A stretch of DNA of 64,000 nucleotides from Komagataeibacter oboediens (GCF_003207815.1 NZ_NKTX01000007.1:21458-85457), one strand, 5' to 3'. Positions 1 through 9,614 are shown, counted from the first letter of the stretch. Program-made: numbers and translations. Notes: generated from the sequence alone by a model not told the origin.

Positions 1-2
1 AA

Positions 3-632
3 CTGCTGATGCACGGCAATTTCGGGCTGGGCACGTTCAACGCGCTGGATGGCGAAATGATCGTCAATGACAGCGTGATCCACCAGTTTCGCGCCGATGG
101 TCAGGCGGGCCGCGTGCCCGGTGATCTCAAGACCCCGTTCGCATGTGTCACCTTCTTCAACCCGGAGAAGGAATACATGATCGATACCGCGCGCGACAAG
201 GACGGGTTCGAGGCGATTGTCGACCAGCTGGTCAACAACCCCAACCTGTTCGCCGCCGTGCGCTTTACCGGCATGTTCGAACGTGTCGAGACCCGCACCG
301 TGTTCTGTCAGTGCCGCCCCTATCCGCCCATGCTTGATGTGGTCGCGCGTCAGCCGACCATGCAGCTGGGGGCATCTACCGGCACCATGCTCGGTTTCCG
401 CACGCCGGGTTACATGCAGGGTGTGAACGTGGCGGGCTACCACCTGCACTTCCTGACGGAAGACGGGCGTCGTGGCGGCCATGTGACCGATTACGCGGTG
501 CTGAAGGGCAAGCTGGAAGTGGGCGTGATTTCCGATGTGGAAATCCAGCTGCCCCGCACGGAACAGTTCGCCCGCGCCAACCTGTCCCCCGAAAACATTC
601 ACGAAGCCATTCGCGTGGCTGAAGGCGGCTGA
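3..632 (+). CDS. budA: Alpha-acetolactate decarboxylase, 5' end cut by window edge
   Basis: Cytoplasmic enzyme that decarboxylates 2-acetolactate to acetoin, the step after the acetolactate synthase encoded just downstream. The reading frame is open to base 3, so the true start lies outside the window. The visible part contains the family blocks HGNFGLGTFNALDGEM near its beginning and the metal-site histidine pair in GYHLHFL around residue 145. About 207 residues remain of a usual 230-260. The 81-base gap to the synthase has no obvious terminator, so the two are probably one operon. Also called alsD. Family assignment is firm; only the N-terminus is missing. Confidence 0.93.
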   Translation: MLMHGNFGLGTFNALDGEMIVNDSVIHQFRADGQAGRVPGDLKTPFACVTFFNPEKEYMIDTARDKDGFEAIVDQLVNNPNLFAAVRFTGMFERVETRTVFCQCRPYPPMLDVVARQPTMQLGASTGTMLGFRTPGYMQGVNVAGYHLHFLTEDGRRGGHVTDYAVLKGKLEVGVISDVEIQLPRTEQFARANLSPENIHEAIRVAEGG

Positions 633-713
633 GGGGGCTTCTCCCCTCCCGTTTACTTGGATTGACCGCCCGCGCCCTGGCTGCGGCGCCTCCCCGTTCA
701 GGAATCTGGAACA

Positions 714-2405
714 ATGACTGACAAAAGCAAACCTGCCGCGCCTGAGTGCGGGGCGGACATGATCGTGCGCAACCTCGTCGCACATGGCACGACCCACGTA
801 TTCGGTATTCCGGGTGCGAAGGTGGACCGCCTGTTCGATGCACTGGTGGACAGCCCCATCGAAACGGTTGTGACCCGTCATGAACAGAACGCCGCCTTCA
901 TCGCCGGTGGCATCGGCCGCCTGACGGGCAAGGCCGGCGTGGCGATTGCCACCTCCGGTCCCGGTGCGTCCAACTTCGTGACCGGCCTTGCGACCGCCAA
1001 TTCCGAAGGCGACCCGGTGCTGGCCATTGGTGGCGCGGTCAAGCTGGCTGACCGGCTGAAGCTTACGCACCAGAGCATGGACACCGTTGCCCTGTTCCAG
1101 CCGATCACGAAATACAGCGCGGAAATCACCTCTCCCGCCGCCGTGTCGGAATGCATTTCCAATGCGCTGCGCTTTGCCGAAAGCGGGCGTCCGGGCGCGG
1201 CCTTCGTCAGCACGCCCATGGATATCCTGTCCATGCCAGCTGAAGGCAAGGTGCTGTCCGGCCGCAAGGTGCCCACCACAGGCGCCGCCCCGGCTGAAGC
1301 CGTGAACGAGGCCCTGACCCTGGTGCGCAAGGCGAAGCGTCCCGTCATCCTGCTGGGCCTGCTGGCCAGCCGTCCGGATGTGGCCGACGCGGTGCGCGCG
1401 CTGGTCGCGACGACGGGCGTGCCGGTCATTGGCACCTACCAGGCCGCAGGCGCGGTATCGGAAGAGCTGTCCGATCGTTTTGGCGGTCGCGTTGGCCTGT
1501 TCCGCAACCAGCCGGGCGACCAGCTGCTGCATGAAGCGGACCTGGTCATTTCGATTGGTTACAACCCGATCGAATATGACCCGTGGCTGTGGAATGTCGA
1601 TAACGGCCGCAAGATCGTCCATGTCGATGTCGTGGCCGCTGAACTGGACACCCATTACGATCCGGCGGTGGAACTGGTGGGTGACATTGCGGCATCCGTG
1701 CGTGCCCTTGCCGCACAGGCGGGCAAGCTGCCGCGTGCGCCGCAGCTGGAAGACATCCTGTCGCAGTATCACGCGACCCGTCTGGCCGCGCTGTCGGGTG
1801 CGCGCAGCACCAGCAATGCCGCGGTGCATCCGCTGCAGATCGTGCGTGAACTGGAGCCGTTCGTGACCCCCGATGTCACGATGTGCCTTGATATGGGCAC
1901 CTTCCACATCTGGCTCGCGCGTTACCTGCTGTCCTTCCGTGCACGCCAGATGCTGATCAGCAACGGCCAGCAGACCATGGGTGTCGGCCTGCCGTGGGGT
2001 ATTGCCGCAAGCCTGGTCAACCCGGCGCAGAAGGTGATCTCCATTTCCGGTGACGGCGGCTTCATGATGTCGTGCATGGAACTGGAAACGGCGGTGCGGC
2101 TGAAGTGCAACCTGATCCACATGGTCTGGGTTGATCAGGCCTACAACATGGTCGAGATGCAGGAAAAGAAGAAGTACGGCCGAGGATCTGGCGTGGAATT
2201 CGGACCGATCGACTTTGCCATGTTTGCCCGTTCGTGCGGTGCGCACGGCATTGCGGTACAGTCCGCCGACGGGATTGCCGGTGCAATGCGCGAAGCCATG
2301 GACATCGAAGGCCCGGTCGTGATTTCGGTGCCGGTTGACTATTCCCAGAATCACCTGCTGATGAAGCCGCTGGCGACGCTGGGCGAGACGTCGGCCGCTG
2401 CGTAA
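714..2405 (+). CDS. alsS: Acetolactate synthase, catabolic type
   Basis: ThDP-dependent enzyme joining two pyruvates into 2-acetolactate. The product is 563 residues. The ThDP-activating glutamate lies in RHEQNAAF (about residue 57), the central domain is around 190-330, and the ThDP/Mg motif starts at ISGDGGF near residue 444. No regulatory small-subunit gene follows, and the partner upstream is acetolactate decarboxylase, so a catabolic acetoin role is more likely than branched-chain amino-acid synthesis. A GGAA lies a few bases before the ATG. Also called budB. Acetoin formation would let the cell dispose of pyruvate and acid made from lactate. Confidence 0.93.
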   Translation: MTDKSKPAAPECGADMIVRNLVAHGTTHVFGIPGAKVDRLFDALVDSPIETVVTRHEQNAAFIAGGIGRLTGKAGVAIATSGPGASNFVTGLATANSEGDPVLAIGGAVKLADRLKLTHQSMDTVALFQPITKYSAEITSPAAVSECISNALRFAESGRPGAAFVSTPMDILSMPAEGKVLSGRKVPTTGAAPAEAVNEALTLVRKAKRPVILLGLLASRPDVADAVRALVATTGVPVIGTYQAAGAVSEELSDRFGGRVGLFRNQPGDQLLHEADLVISIGYNPIEYDPWLWNVDNGRKIVHVDVVAAELDTHYDPAVELVGDIAASVRALAAQAGKLPRAPQLEDILSQYHATRLAALSGARSTSNAAVHPLQIVRELEPFVTPDVTMCLDMGTFHIWLARYLLSFRARQMLISNGQQTMGVGLPWGIAASLVNPAQKVISISGDGGFMMSCMELETAVRLKCNLIHMVWVDQAYNMVEMQEKKKYGRGSGVEFGPIDFAMFARSCGAHGIAVQSADGIAGAMREAMDIEGPVVISVPVDYSQNHLLMKPLATLGETSAAA

Positions 2406-2431
2406 AACCGGCCGCATGCGTGGGTAAAACG

Positions 2432-2470
2432 GCCCGCCACGCCCTGACCGGCGGGCGGGTCGTTCTGTTT
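2432..2470 (+). terminator. Intrinsic terminator after alsS
   Basis: Perfect 7-bp GC-rich stem (GCCCGCC at 2432-2438, GGCGGGC at 2450-2456) with an 11-base loop, followed by a T-rich stretch ending in TTCTGTTT. It lies 26 bases after the alsS stop, separating the acetoin operon from dld. Confidence 0.7.
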
Positions 2471-2609
2471 GGACATGTGACATCGGCATTTTATGCGCAC
2501 GTCGTCCGATGCGGCACATGCCAGACTATGAAACGCCATTTTGGAAATGCGGCATGGGCCGACCACAGGTCGCCAGCAGGCTCCGGAATGGGATTGAGGA
2601 ACAAATAAA

Positions 2610-4343
2610 ATGCTGAAAGCGGCACAGGACATGTCATCTACTGCGGGCGCACAACTGGTTACGGAACTTCAGCAGATCGTAGGCCACCACCATGTGCTGA
2701 CCGAGGACGGGGCGACGCTGCCTTACCGTCGCGGGTTCCGTTTTGGTGAGGGACGTGCGCTTGCGGTGGTCATGCCCGGTTCGCTGGTGGAACAGTGGCG
2801 CGTGCTGCAGGCCTGCGTGAAAGCGGGCGTGATCGTGATCATGCAGGCGGCCAATACCGGCCTGACCGGCGGGTCCACGCCCGATGGCAATACCTATGAC
2901 CGCGATGTGGTGATCGTGCACAGCATGCGCATGCGCACGATCCACCTGATCGGGGAAGGCAGGCAGGTCGTCTGCCTGCCTGGCGCCACGCTGGACCAGC
3001 TGGAAAACATGCTCAGGCCCATCGGGCGCGAACCCCATTCGGTCATCGGGTCGTCATGCATTGGCGCGTCGGTATTCGGCGGTGTCAGCAACAATTCCGG
3101 TGGTGCGCTGGTACGCCGTGGGCCGGCCTATACCGACATGGCGCTGTTTGCGCAGGTATCGGACAAGGGCGAACTGCAACTGGTCAACCACCTGGGCATC
3201 GAACTGGGCAGCGACCCGGAGGAGATCCTGAAGCGTGCGGAGGAAGGCAACTTCCCTGAAGCCAGCATCAACTGGAACGCAGGCCGCGGGCATGATGATG
3301 ACTACGCCCGCCATGTGCGTGACGTGAACGCTGACACGCCCGCACGTTATAATGCCGACCTGCGCCGCCTGCATGAAGGGGCGGGCTGTGCGGGCAAACT
3401 GGGCCTGTTCGCCGTCCGCCTTGATACGTTCGAGGCCGAAAAGGATCCTGTCGTCTTCTATATCGGCACCAACCAGACCGATGTGCTGGAAGACGTGCGC
3501 CGTCATATCCTGTCGTCCTTTGCCGAACTGCCGATTGCTGGCGAATACCTGCATCGGGATGCGTTCAACATTGCCGAAAAATACGGCAAGGACACGTTTG
3601 TCATCATCCGCATGATCGGTACGAAACGCCTGCCGGCCATGTTCGCGATGAAAAACGCGTTCGATCGCCTGGCTGACAGGATTGGCTTCCTGCCCAAGCA
3701 TTTCAGTGACCGGTTCATGCAGTTCATGAGCCATTTCTTCCCGCAGCACCTGCCTGCGCGCATGCGTGACTACCGTGACCGGTTCGAGCACCACCTGATG
3801 CTCAAGGTCAGCGCATCCGGCGCGCAGGAAGCACGGGATTTCCTGAAAAGCCATTTCGCGACGCATGAGGGCGAGTTCTTCGAATGCACCCCCGATGAGG
3901 GCGCGAAGGCATTCCTGCACCGCTTCGCCGCCGCCGGGGCCGCCGTGCGGTACCGCAATGTCCATACGGATACGACCGAAAACATCGTGGCGCTGGACGT
4001 GGCCCTGCGTCGGAATGATCAGGACTGGTTCGAGGTACTGCCCAAGGACATTGATGACGAGATCATCGTCAAGCTGTACTATGGGCATTTCCTGTGCCAC
4101 GTGATGCATCAGGATTACGTGGTCCGCAAAGGGTATGACTGCATGGCGCTGGAACACCGCATGCTGCCGCTGCTGGACCGGCGCGGGGCGCGGTACCCGG
4201 CGGAACATAATTTCGGGCACCTGTATGCTGCGCCCGATGACGTGCTGGCCCATTACCGCCAGCTTGATCCGTGCAACTGTTTCAATCCGGGCATTGGCCA
4301 GGCCACCAAGCGCCGGAACTGGGTTGCCGAAAGTGTAGGTTGA
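2610..4343 (+). CDS. dld: Quinone-dependent D-lactate dehydrogenase
   Basis: FAD enzyme bound to the inner face of the cytoplasmic membrane that oxidises D-lactate to pyruvate and passes electrons to quinone. The 577-residue product matches the length and block order of E. coli Dld: an N-terminal FAD_binding_4 region with MQAANTGLTGGSTPDG (about 80-95) and SVIGSSCIGASVFGG (about 140-155), a central FYIGTNQ segment, and the C-terminal membrane-binding half ending in FNPGIG. The start was chosen because GAGGAA sits 9 bases before the ATG at 2610; an ATG at 2631 is an alternative. The pyruvate formed would feed the flanking alsS and, before it broke, pdc. Confidence 0.93.
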   Translation: MLKAAQDMSSTAGAQLVTELQQIVGHHHVLTEDGATLPYRRGFRFGEGRALAVVMPGSLVEQWRVLQACVKAGVIVIMQAANTGLTGGSTPDGNTYDRDVVIVHSMRMRTIHLIGEGRQVVCLPGATLDQLENMLRPIGREPHSVIGSSCIGASVFGGVSNNSGGALVRRGPAYTDMALFAQVSDKGELQLVNHLGIELGSDPEEILKRAEEGNFPEASINWNAGRGHDDDYARHVRDVNADTPARYNADLRRLHEGAGCAGKLGLFAVRLDTFEAEKDPVVFYIGTNQTDVLEDVRRHILSSFAELPIAGEYLHRDAFNIAEKYGKDTFVIIRMIGTKRLPAMFAMKNAFDRLADRIGFLPKHFSDRFMQFMSHFFPQHLPARMRDYRDRFEHHLMLKVSASGAQEARDFLKSHFATHEGEFFECTPDEGAKAFLHRFAAAGAAVRYRNVHTDTTENIVALDVALRRNDQDWFEVLPKDIDDEIIVKLYYGHFLCHVMHQDYVVRKGYDCMALEHRMLPLLDRRGARYPAEHNFGHLYAAPDDVLAHYRQLDPCNCFNPGIGQATKRRNWVAESVG

Positions 4344-4481
4344 GCGCCCGCCGCGCCCGGCGGCGCCCCTGCTGTCCTTTCGGCATGATGGCCCGGTTGC
4401 GGGCCATCCATGTGGCTCCCCCCGCATGGGGCAAGGGCGCGGTATCCCGCGCCCCCACACAAGGGAAGGAAAGTCGAAATA

Positions 4482-5896
4482 ATGACGTATACAGTTGGCC
4501 ATTACCTTGGCGAACGCCTGGCGCAGATCGGGCTGAAGGATCATTTCGCGGTCGCGGGCGACTACAATCTTGTACTGCTTGACCAGCTTCTTGAAATTGA
4601 CGGCCTGCGGCAGGTCTACTGCTGTAATGAACTGAACTGTGGTTTCAGTGCCGAAGGCTATGCCCGCGCTAATGGCGCCGGGGCTGCCGTCGTCACCTTC
4701 AGCGTGGGTGCACTGTCCGCGCTGAACGCCATTGGCGGCGCATATGCCGAAAACCTGCCGGTCATCCTGATTTCAGGTGCGCCCAACTCCAACGATCATG
4801 GCAGCGGACATATCCTGCACCATACCATTGGTACGCCGGATTATTCCTATCAGCTTGAGATCGCCAAACGCCTGACCTGTGCGGCGGTGTCGATCACCTC
4901 GGCCGAGGATGCGCCGGTACTGATCGACCATGCCATCCGCACCGCGCTGCGTGAAAAGAAGCCGGCCTATATCGAAATCGCGTGTAACGTGGCCCCGATG
5001 CCATGCCCGCGTCCCGGCCCGGTTGGCGCGATTCTGGCCGATGCACCGTCCGACCCGGAAACGCTGAAGCTGGCGGTTGACGAACTGGCCAGCTTCATTG
5101 CCGCGCGCAAGAAGCCGATCATGCTGGTGGGCAGCCGCCTGCGTGCCGCAGGATGCGAGGATGCCGCCATTCGGCTGGCTGATGCGCTGGGCTGCGCCGT
5201 GACCACCATGGCTGCCGCCAAGAGCTTCTTCCCCGAGGATCATCCCGCCTATGCCGGGACCTACTGGGGCGATGTCAGCAGCCCCGGCGCACAGCAGATC
5301 TTTGACTGGGCGGATGGCGTGCTGTGCCTGACCCCGGTATTCAACGATTATTCCACCGTTGGCTGGACCGCGTGGCCCAAGGGCGACAATGTGGCGCTGA
5401 TGGATGCGCGGCATATCGCAGCCGGTGGCAAGGCATTTGATGGCGTGCACCTGCGTGACGTGATCGAGGGCCTGATCGACAGGCTGAAGGGCCAGCCGAA
5501 GAAGGATGCGACGCTGGTTGAATACCGTCGCATCAAAACTCCCGAGGCCCCGGTCGCCGCGGCAGAACCCAATGCCCCGCTGGTGCGTGCCGAAATGGCC
5601 CGTCAGATTCAGGGCCTGCTGACATCCGATACATCAGTCATCGCCGAGACCGGGGATTCCTGGTTCAACGCCATACAGATGAAGCTGCCGCACGGCGCGC
5701 GCGTGGAACTGGAAATGCAGTGGGGCCATATCGGCTGGTCCGTTCCCGCCACCTTCGGTTATGCTGTGGCGGCACCGGAACGCCGGATCATCGCCATGAT
5801 CGGCGATGGCTCCTTCCAGCTGACTGCACCAGCGACCTGATTTCGTGGGGGCGCCGCGTTGCGACCGCCAACGCCCGGCCGCCGGCTGCGCGCTGA
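4482..5896 (+). pseudogene. pdc: Pyruvate decarboxylase, inactivated by internal deletion and frameshift
   Basis: ThDP enzyme converting pyruvate to acetaldehyde; intact acetic-acid-bacterial forms are about 558 residues. The start is the ATG at 4482, giving [13 protein letters not shown]. Residues 1-449 follow the family closely: Glu50 in CNELNCGF, the HH pair in ILHHTIG near 113, and GDGSFQLTA at 441-449. The frame then ends at 5840 after three foreign residues. In the next frame, bases 5822-5893 encode [20 protein letters not shown] and a few more residues to a TGA at 5894-5896, which is the normal C-terminal tail of the family. About 90 codons are therefore missing, including the Asn-rich second half of the ThDP/Mg motif, so the product should be inactive. 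The junction GACTGCACC (5822-5830) fits recombination between short direct repeats. Confidence 0.9.
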
Positions 5897-5925
5897 TCTC
5901 AAATATCAGGACAATTCACAGGATT

Positions 5926-5950
5926 GGGGGTGCCTTCGGGCGCCCCCTTG
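5926..5950 (+). terminator. Intrinsic terminator after pdc
   Basis: Nine-pair stem with a TTCG tetraloop: GGGGG-T-GCC at 5926-5934 pairs with GGC-G-CCCCC at 5939-5947, followed by TTGT. It lies 30 bases after the out-of-frame pdc stop and supports the view that the original gene ended at 5896. Confidence 0.75.
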
Positions 5951-6005
5951 TCGTATGGGACGTATTTTCCACGGGCTGTTTCCATGGTCCGCAGATCATC
6001 GGGAC

Positions 6006-6076
6006 GTTTTTGGCGAAGCTTTTTTCAGGAAGCTTCGGAAAACCTCGTCTTTTTGAACAAAGGCGACACCCGGAAA
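6006..6076 (+). repeat. Dispersed paired-palindrome repeat, copy A
   Basis: Begins GTTTTTGGCGAAGCTTTTTT. The first hairpin arms are GAAGCTT (6015-6021) and AAGCTTC (6030-6036). A weaker second palindrome with a T-tract and A-tract follows, then GACACCCGGAAAA. It aligns base by base with the copies at 11051, 57880 (reverse), 61213 (reverse, partial) and 49394 (reverse, partial). It lies between the pdc terminator and the NUDIX gene. Confidence 0.8.
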
Positions 6077-6140
6077 ATTTTATTATTTTTTATCAACGGA
6101 TTGTTTCCAGACAGGGTCTTAAACGGGAAGAGGTCGGATA

Positions 6141-6584
6141 ATGACGGCAATAACCAGCCCACGCGTGGGATGTGGCGCGGCGATCATGGACAGGGACGGT
6201 CGTATCCTGCTGCTGCGGCGCCTGAAGCAGCCAGATGCTGGATGCTGGGGGCTGCCGGGTGGCAAAGTAGACCCATACGAGACCACCGCCCATGCAGCCG
6301 AGCGTGAAATAAAGGAGGAACTGGGCATCACCATACAGGCCCGTGACCTGCTGTGCCTTGTGGAGCAGATGGATGCCAGAGCCGGGTATCACTGGCTTTC
6401 GCCCGTGTACCTGATCACGTCATGGCAGGGTGTACCGACCTTGATGGAACCGGACAAGCATGAGGGACCATGCTGGTATGCCCTCGACGCCCTGCCTGCG
6501 GAACTGACCGAACCGACCCGTCATGCATTGGCTGCCCTGCGGACGCGCCCTGAACGGTCGCAGGAAAATAATGTCAAAGTTTGA
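6141..6584 (+). CDS. NUDIX hydrolase
   Basis: Mg-dependent hydrolase of nucleoside diphosphates linked to another moiety; substrate unknown. The 147-residue product has a complete Nudix box at residues 41-63: G41, E47, then REIKEELGI at 55-63, matching GX5EX7REUXEEXGU. GGGAAGAGG sits about 10 bases before the ATG. The short single-domain form fits MutT-like or ADP-ribose/CoA-type members; nothing in the sequence decides between them. The gene stands alone, between the repeat element and a small minus-strand ORF. Confidence 0.88.
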   Translation: MTAITSPRVGCGAAIMDRDGRILLLRRLKQPDAGCWGLPGGKVDPYETTAHAAEREIKEELGITIQARDLLCLVEQMDARAGYHWLSPVYLITSWQGVPTLMEPDKHEGPCWYALDALPAELTEPTRHALAALRTRPERSQENNVKV

Positions 6585-6641
6585 TTTTTATCGTGGCCCG
6601 GATGATGGACCTGCGGTCAACTGACCCCACGGTGCAGGTGA

Positions 6642-6827
6642 TCAGGCGTTTTCGGTCGGGGTATTGAGTGTGCGGGCATAATCACGCAGCGCACGACGGT
6701 GTCGGGAATAGATCATCCGTGTGGTCTGGGACCGGGTCGGGATTTCCTCGGGCGTTACGGACAGGCCAACGGCGACGACGGGGGAAGCTGCCGGGGACGA
6801 GGCGATCGTGTCAACTGCAGGGGTCAT
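6642..6827 (-). CDS. Small hypothetical protein, 61 residues
   Basis: Not recognised. The ATG at 6827 gives MTPAVDTIASSP; a TTG at 6851 would add eight residues. The N-terminal half is rich in Ala, Ser, Val and Pro, and the C-terminal half is basic (IYSRHRRALRDYARTLN) and could form a helix. No signal peptide or transmembrane segment is evident and the ribosome site is weak. The 280 bases between it and the next minus-strand gene are AT-rich and hold no gene I can support. It may be a real short gene or a chance ORF. Confidence 0.4.
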   Translation of the reverse strand: MTPAVDTIASSPAASPVVAVGLSVTPEEIPTRSQTTRMIYSRHRRALRDYARTLNTPTENA

Positions 6828-7106
6828 TGCTGTTTTTCCGTTATGTGCCAAGGACGGGACGGGCTCCGGTGAGTCGGGTTGTTAACCGAACGACACATTA
6901 CCTAACGTTCATACATGTCAGGAATGAGGCATAAAAGACATACTGCGCTGAAAATTCGATTCCTCAGGTCACATTTATTTGATCTCATGCAACCCTCGCG
7001 TGGTGCGGTTTTCGCCTCGAAAACTTTCTGAAAAGTAATGTGGGCGGTTTCATCACGAAGATGAATTAAAAAAATATCTAATTATGCCGTTCCGAAACGG
7101 TAGCGA

Positions 7107-8090
7107 TCAGCCGATATGGCGCAATAACCGGCCCTGCATCCATGCCTGACATAAGCCCAGCGTGCGATCGGACCAGTCGGGACCAAGGCTGTGCACCTGC
7201 TGCGTGTCATGGTGCGTACCGGTCCATGCCAGAAGCTGGATGCGGCGCTGGATAACAAGGGCGGGCAGGATGTCGAGGTCGGCCTGCGTGAGGGTTCCGG
7301 ACGTGGCATAGCCCCGCAGCCAGTGGTCAACCCAGCGGGGCACATGCGGGTGGTCTTCATGGAAGCTCAGGGCTGCTGCAAGATCCTGCATGAACCAGCT
7401 CAGGCCGCAGTCATCAAAATCGATCACGCGCGTATGCGTGCCGCTGACCAGCAGGTTGGCCAGCCGCAGGTCGGCATGGATCAGCCCGAATCGATGGGGG
7501 GGCGTGCCGTAGTCCGCCAGTTGCGCATCAACCTGCCGCAGGCAGTGCGCGATCAGGTCGCGTCCGGCCCCGGTCATGCCGGGCACACTGTCCCATTGCC
7601 CCCACAGGGCATGGGGGCCGGTCATGGTGGCGGGCACCCACGCCTTGCGGACAAACCCGTCCGGGCGCGTCCAGTGGCGGCTGTGGTCATGCAGACGGGC
7701 GGTAATGCGGCCCAGCCGGGCAAAGGCCGCGGGATCGATGTCCGGGGTGGGTTCGTTGCCGTCCATCCATGCAAACATGACGGCATGGCGGGTCATGCCA
7801 TTATCGCCCGGCAGCGTGCGCAGGCACTGGCCGTCATGACCGGGAACGGGCAGGGGTACCGCCACCCCCGACGCATGCAGGGCATCAAGCCATGCCAGTT
7901 CGCTACGGATCTCGGGCGCTGTATGATAGCCGGGCCGGTGCAGGCGCAGTGCGTAGCGCTCGCCCCCCGCCGTATCGACGCGGAAAATAACGTTTTCTGA
8001 AATGGACACCAGCGTTGGCCGGGCGTCCCGCAGGGGATAGCCAGACAACGCAGCATGGGCCTGTTGGTAAAGGAAAGCGGGATCGGTCAT
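7107..8090 (-). CDS. Phosphotransferase of the APH / choline-kinase fold
   Basis: A 327-residue kinase-like protein of the phosphotransferase enzyme family (PF01636). Seen: an N-lobe with RYALRLHRPG near residue 65 supplying the ATP lysine or arginine region, the catalytic loop HADLRLANLL starting at His205 (Asp207 as catalytic base, Asn212), and the Mg-binding IDFDD at 223-227. The target could be a small metabolite or a protein side chain; members near E. coli SrkA and homoserine kinase look similar. It lies 45 bases downstream of the porin gene on the same strand and could be co-transcribed with it. Confidence 0.82.
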   Translation of the reverse strand: MTDPAFLYQQAHAALSGYPLRDARPTLVSISENVIFRVDTAGGERYALRLHRPGYHTAPEIRSELAWLDALHASGVAVPLPVPGHDGQCLRTLPGDNGMTRHAVMFAWMDGNEPTPDIDPAAFARLGRITARLHDHSRHWTRPDGFVRKAWVPATMTGPHALWGQWDSVPGMTGAGRDLIAHCLRQVDAQLADYGTPPHRFGLIHADLRLANLLVSGTHTRVIDFDDCGLSWFMQDLAAALSFHEDHPHVPRWVDHWLRGYATSGTLTQADLDILPALVIQRRIQLLAWTGTHHDTQQVHSLGPDWSDRTLGLCQAWMQGRLLRHIG

Positions 8091-8135
8091 GATCCGCTTC
8101 CCATACCGTGTGGACGCCCGTTGATGAAGGGGATG

Positions 8136-9614
8136 TTACAGGATGCAGTTGAACTGCAGGCCCATCACCGCCGCATCGTGGTAAGTGGTGGTGCCGCCGG
8201 GGCGGTTGATATACTGGAAATCGGGCTGGAAGCTCATGCCGCGCGCTGTGTGGATGTTGTAGAAGACTTCATATACATCTTCATGCGTCTGGATGCCCCA
8301 CGCCTTTCCCCACTGGTTGGACAGGAACGGCGTGCCCGCCAGGACCGAGGATTCCTGCTGCAGGACGGATGCGCGGCTCATTTCGAAATAATGGAACATC
8401 GCCCCCACGGTATCGAGCGGACGCCCCCATGCCGCACCCGTTTCTACCATGCCGGCCCACGCATGGTATTTCATCGCCGACACCTTGCCCGATGTGTACA
8501 TGAAACCCGCCAGCGCGATCAGGCCGTTGGTCGGGCCCGCGCCATTGCGGATGAACATCTGGTCGGCCTGGAACCACGCGGTGCTGACACCGGACTGCTT
8601 GCGGAACGGCTGTCCCGTCAGAACGGCGGAGTTGCCGTTGATGTCCTGGTACAGGTCGCTGTACTGCGAATTGTCATAGCCATAACCCGCCTTGTAGTGA
8701 CCGGCGAGGTGATGGCGGCCGAATTCCGGCAGCCAGCCGAATTCCACCGGGGTCGAGAACTTGCCCAGGCCGCTCTGTGCCCATGACCATCCCGAAATGC
8801 CGCCGTTGTAGGAATGCGGCGATACGGCAAACATACTGGCCATGATATAGGTATTGACCGTGGGCATGACGCGCATGACCACGCCAAGGTTGCCCGACGG
8901 CCAGTCACGGCCACCCGGCACGTATTTGCCCGGCGCGGGGTTACCGCAGATCGACACGTTCATGAAGTCACAGAACAGCGGGGATGCGGCAAAGAAGCTG
9001 CCAACGGGAATCCAGCCCGCGCTGATATCCAGCCGGTTATGGAATAGTGACTGTTCGGCATACATGTAGACCAGATGGGCGACCACGTTACCACGCGCGC
9101 CATAGATCTGCTGCACGCCGGCAAGGGAATCGTGGATGTAATCCGTACTGTCGTTACGGCCATGGCCGTTCACGATCATGGTATGTGTCCAGAAATTCTT
9201 CGGTGCGCCCGCCAGCTTGTGCCAGTCGATATCGACTTCCACACCGACCTGCCCGGCATCGGTCACGCCCTGCTTGGCGCCCCCGCGGAAATTGCCCGCC
9301 AGTTCCTCATGCACGTCGGCTTCAATATGGACGCCATGCTTCAGCAGGAAGGGCTGAAGCCCGGCCCAGTCCCCGAAAAAATGCTGGTTTCCGTAGGGTG
9401 CGCTGAAAAATGACCCGGGATCGTTCACGGGAACATTACGTCGTGAATTGACGTTCAGACTGGGCTGCGCACCAATGACGCCCTGACCTTCTCCGGGAAT
9501 GGCCTGTGCCGATGCGGTTTCACTCAGGGTGAAAAGCGCAAGAAGAAGCAGGGATAGCGGTATAAAAAATCGGGAGAATGTTCTGATCATTCGCGCATCG
9601 ATAACATATTTCAT
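8136..9614 (-). CDS. OprB-family carbohydrate-selective porin
   Basis: Outer-membrane beta-barrel protein expected to pass sugars or other small solutes into the periplasm. The 492-residue product begins with a signal peptide (hydrophobic core FFIPLSLLLLALFTL, cleavage after ETASA-QA). It shows the family pattern of alternating aromatic strands, with WAGLQPFLLKHGVHIEADVHEE near residue 85 and a C-terminal strand ending in QFNCIL. The ATG at 9614 is listed; the ATG at 9590 gives a more typical signal peptide and may be the true start. Such porins are common in acetic acid bacteria that oxidise sugars in the periplasm. Confidence 0.85.
   Translation of the reverse strand: MKYVIDARMIRTFSRFFIPLSLLLLALFTLSETASAQAIPGEGQGVIGAQPSLNVNSRRNVPVNDPGSFFSAPYGNQHFFGDWAGLQPFLLKHGVHIEADVHEELAGNFRGGAKQGVTDAGQVGVEVDIDWHKLAGAPKNFWTHTMIVNGHGRNDSTDYIHDSLAGVQQIYGARGNVVAHLVYMYAEQSLFHNRLDISAGWIPVGSFFAASPLFCDFMNVSICGNPAPGKYVPGGRDWPSGNLGVVMRVMPTVNTYIMASMFAVSPHSYNGGISGWSWAQSGLGKFSTPVEFGWLPEFGRHHLAGHYKAGYGYDNSQYSDLYQDINGNSAVLTGQPFRKQSGVSTAWFQADQMFIRNGAGPTNGLIALAGFMYTSGKVSAMKYHAWAGMVETGAAWGRPLDTVGAMFHYFEMSRASVLQQESSVLAGTPFLSNQWGKAWGIQTHEDVYEVFYNIHTARGMSFQPDFQYINRPGGTTTYHDAAVMGLQFNCIL

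Noticed and set aside
2420..2608. 62-codon ORF between alsS and dld
   Set aside because: Its first bases encode the alsS terminator hairpin and no features are visible in the product.
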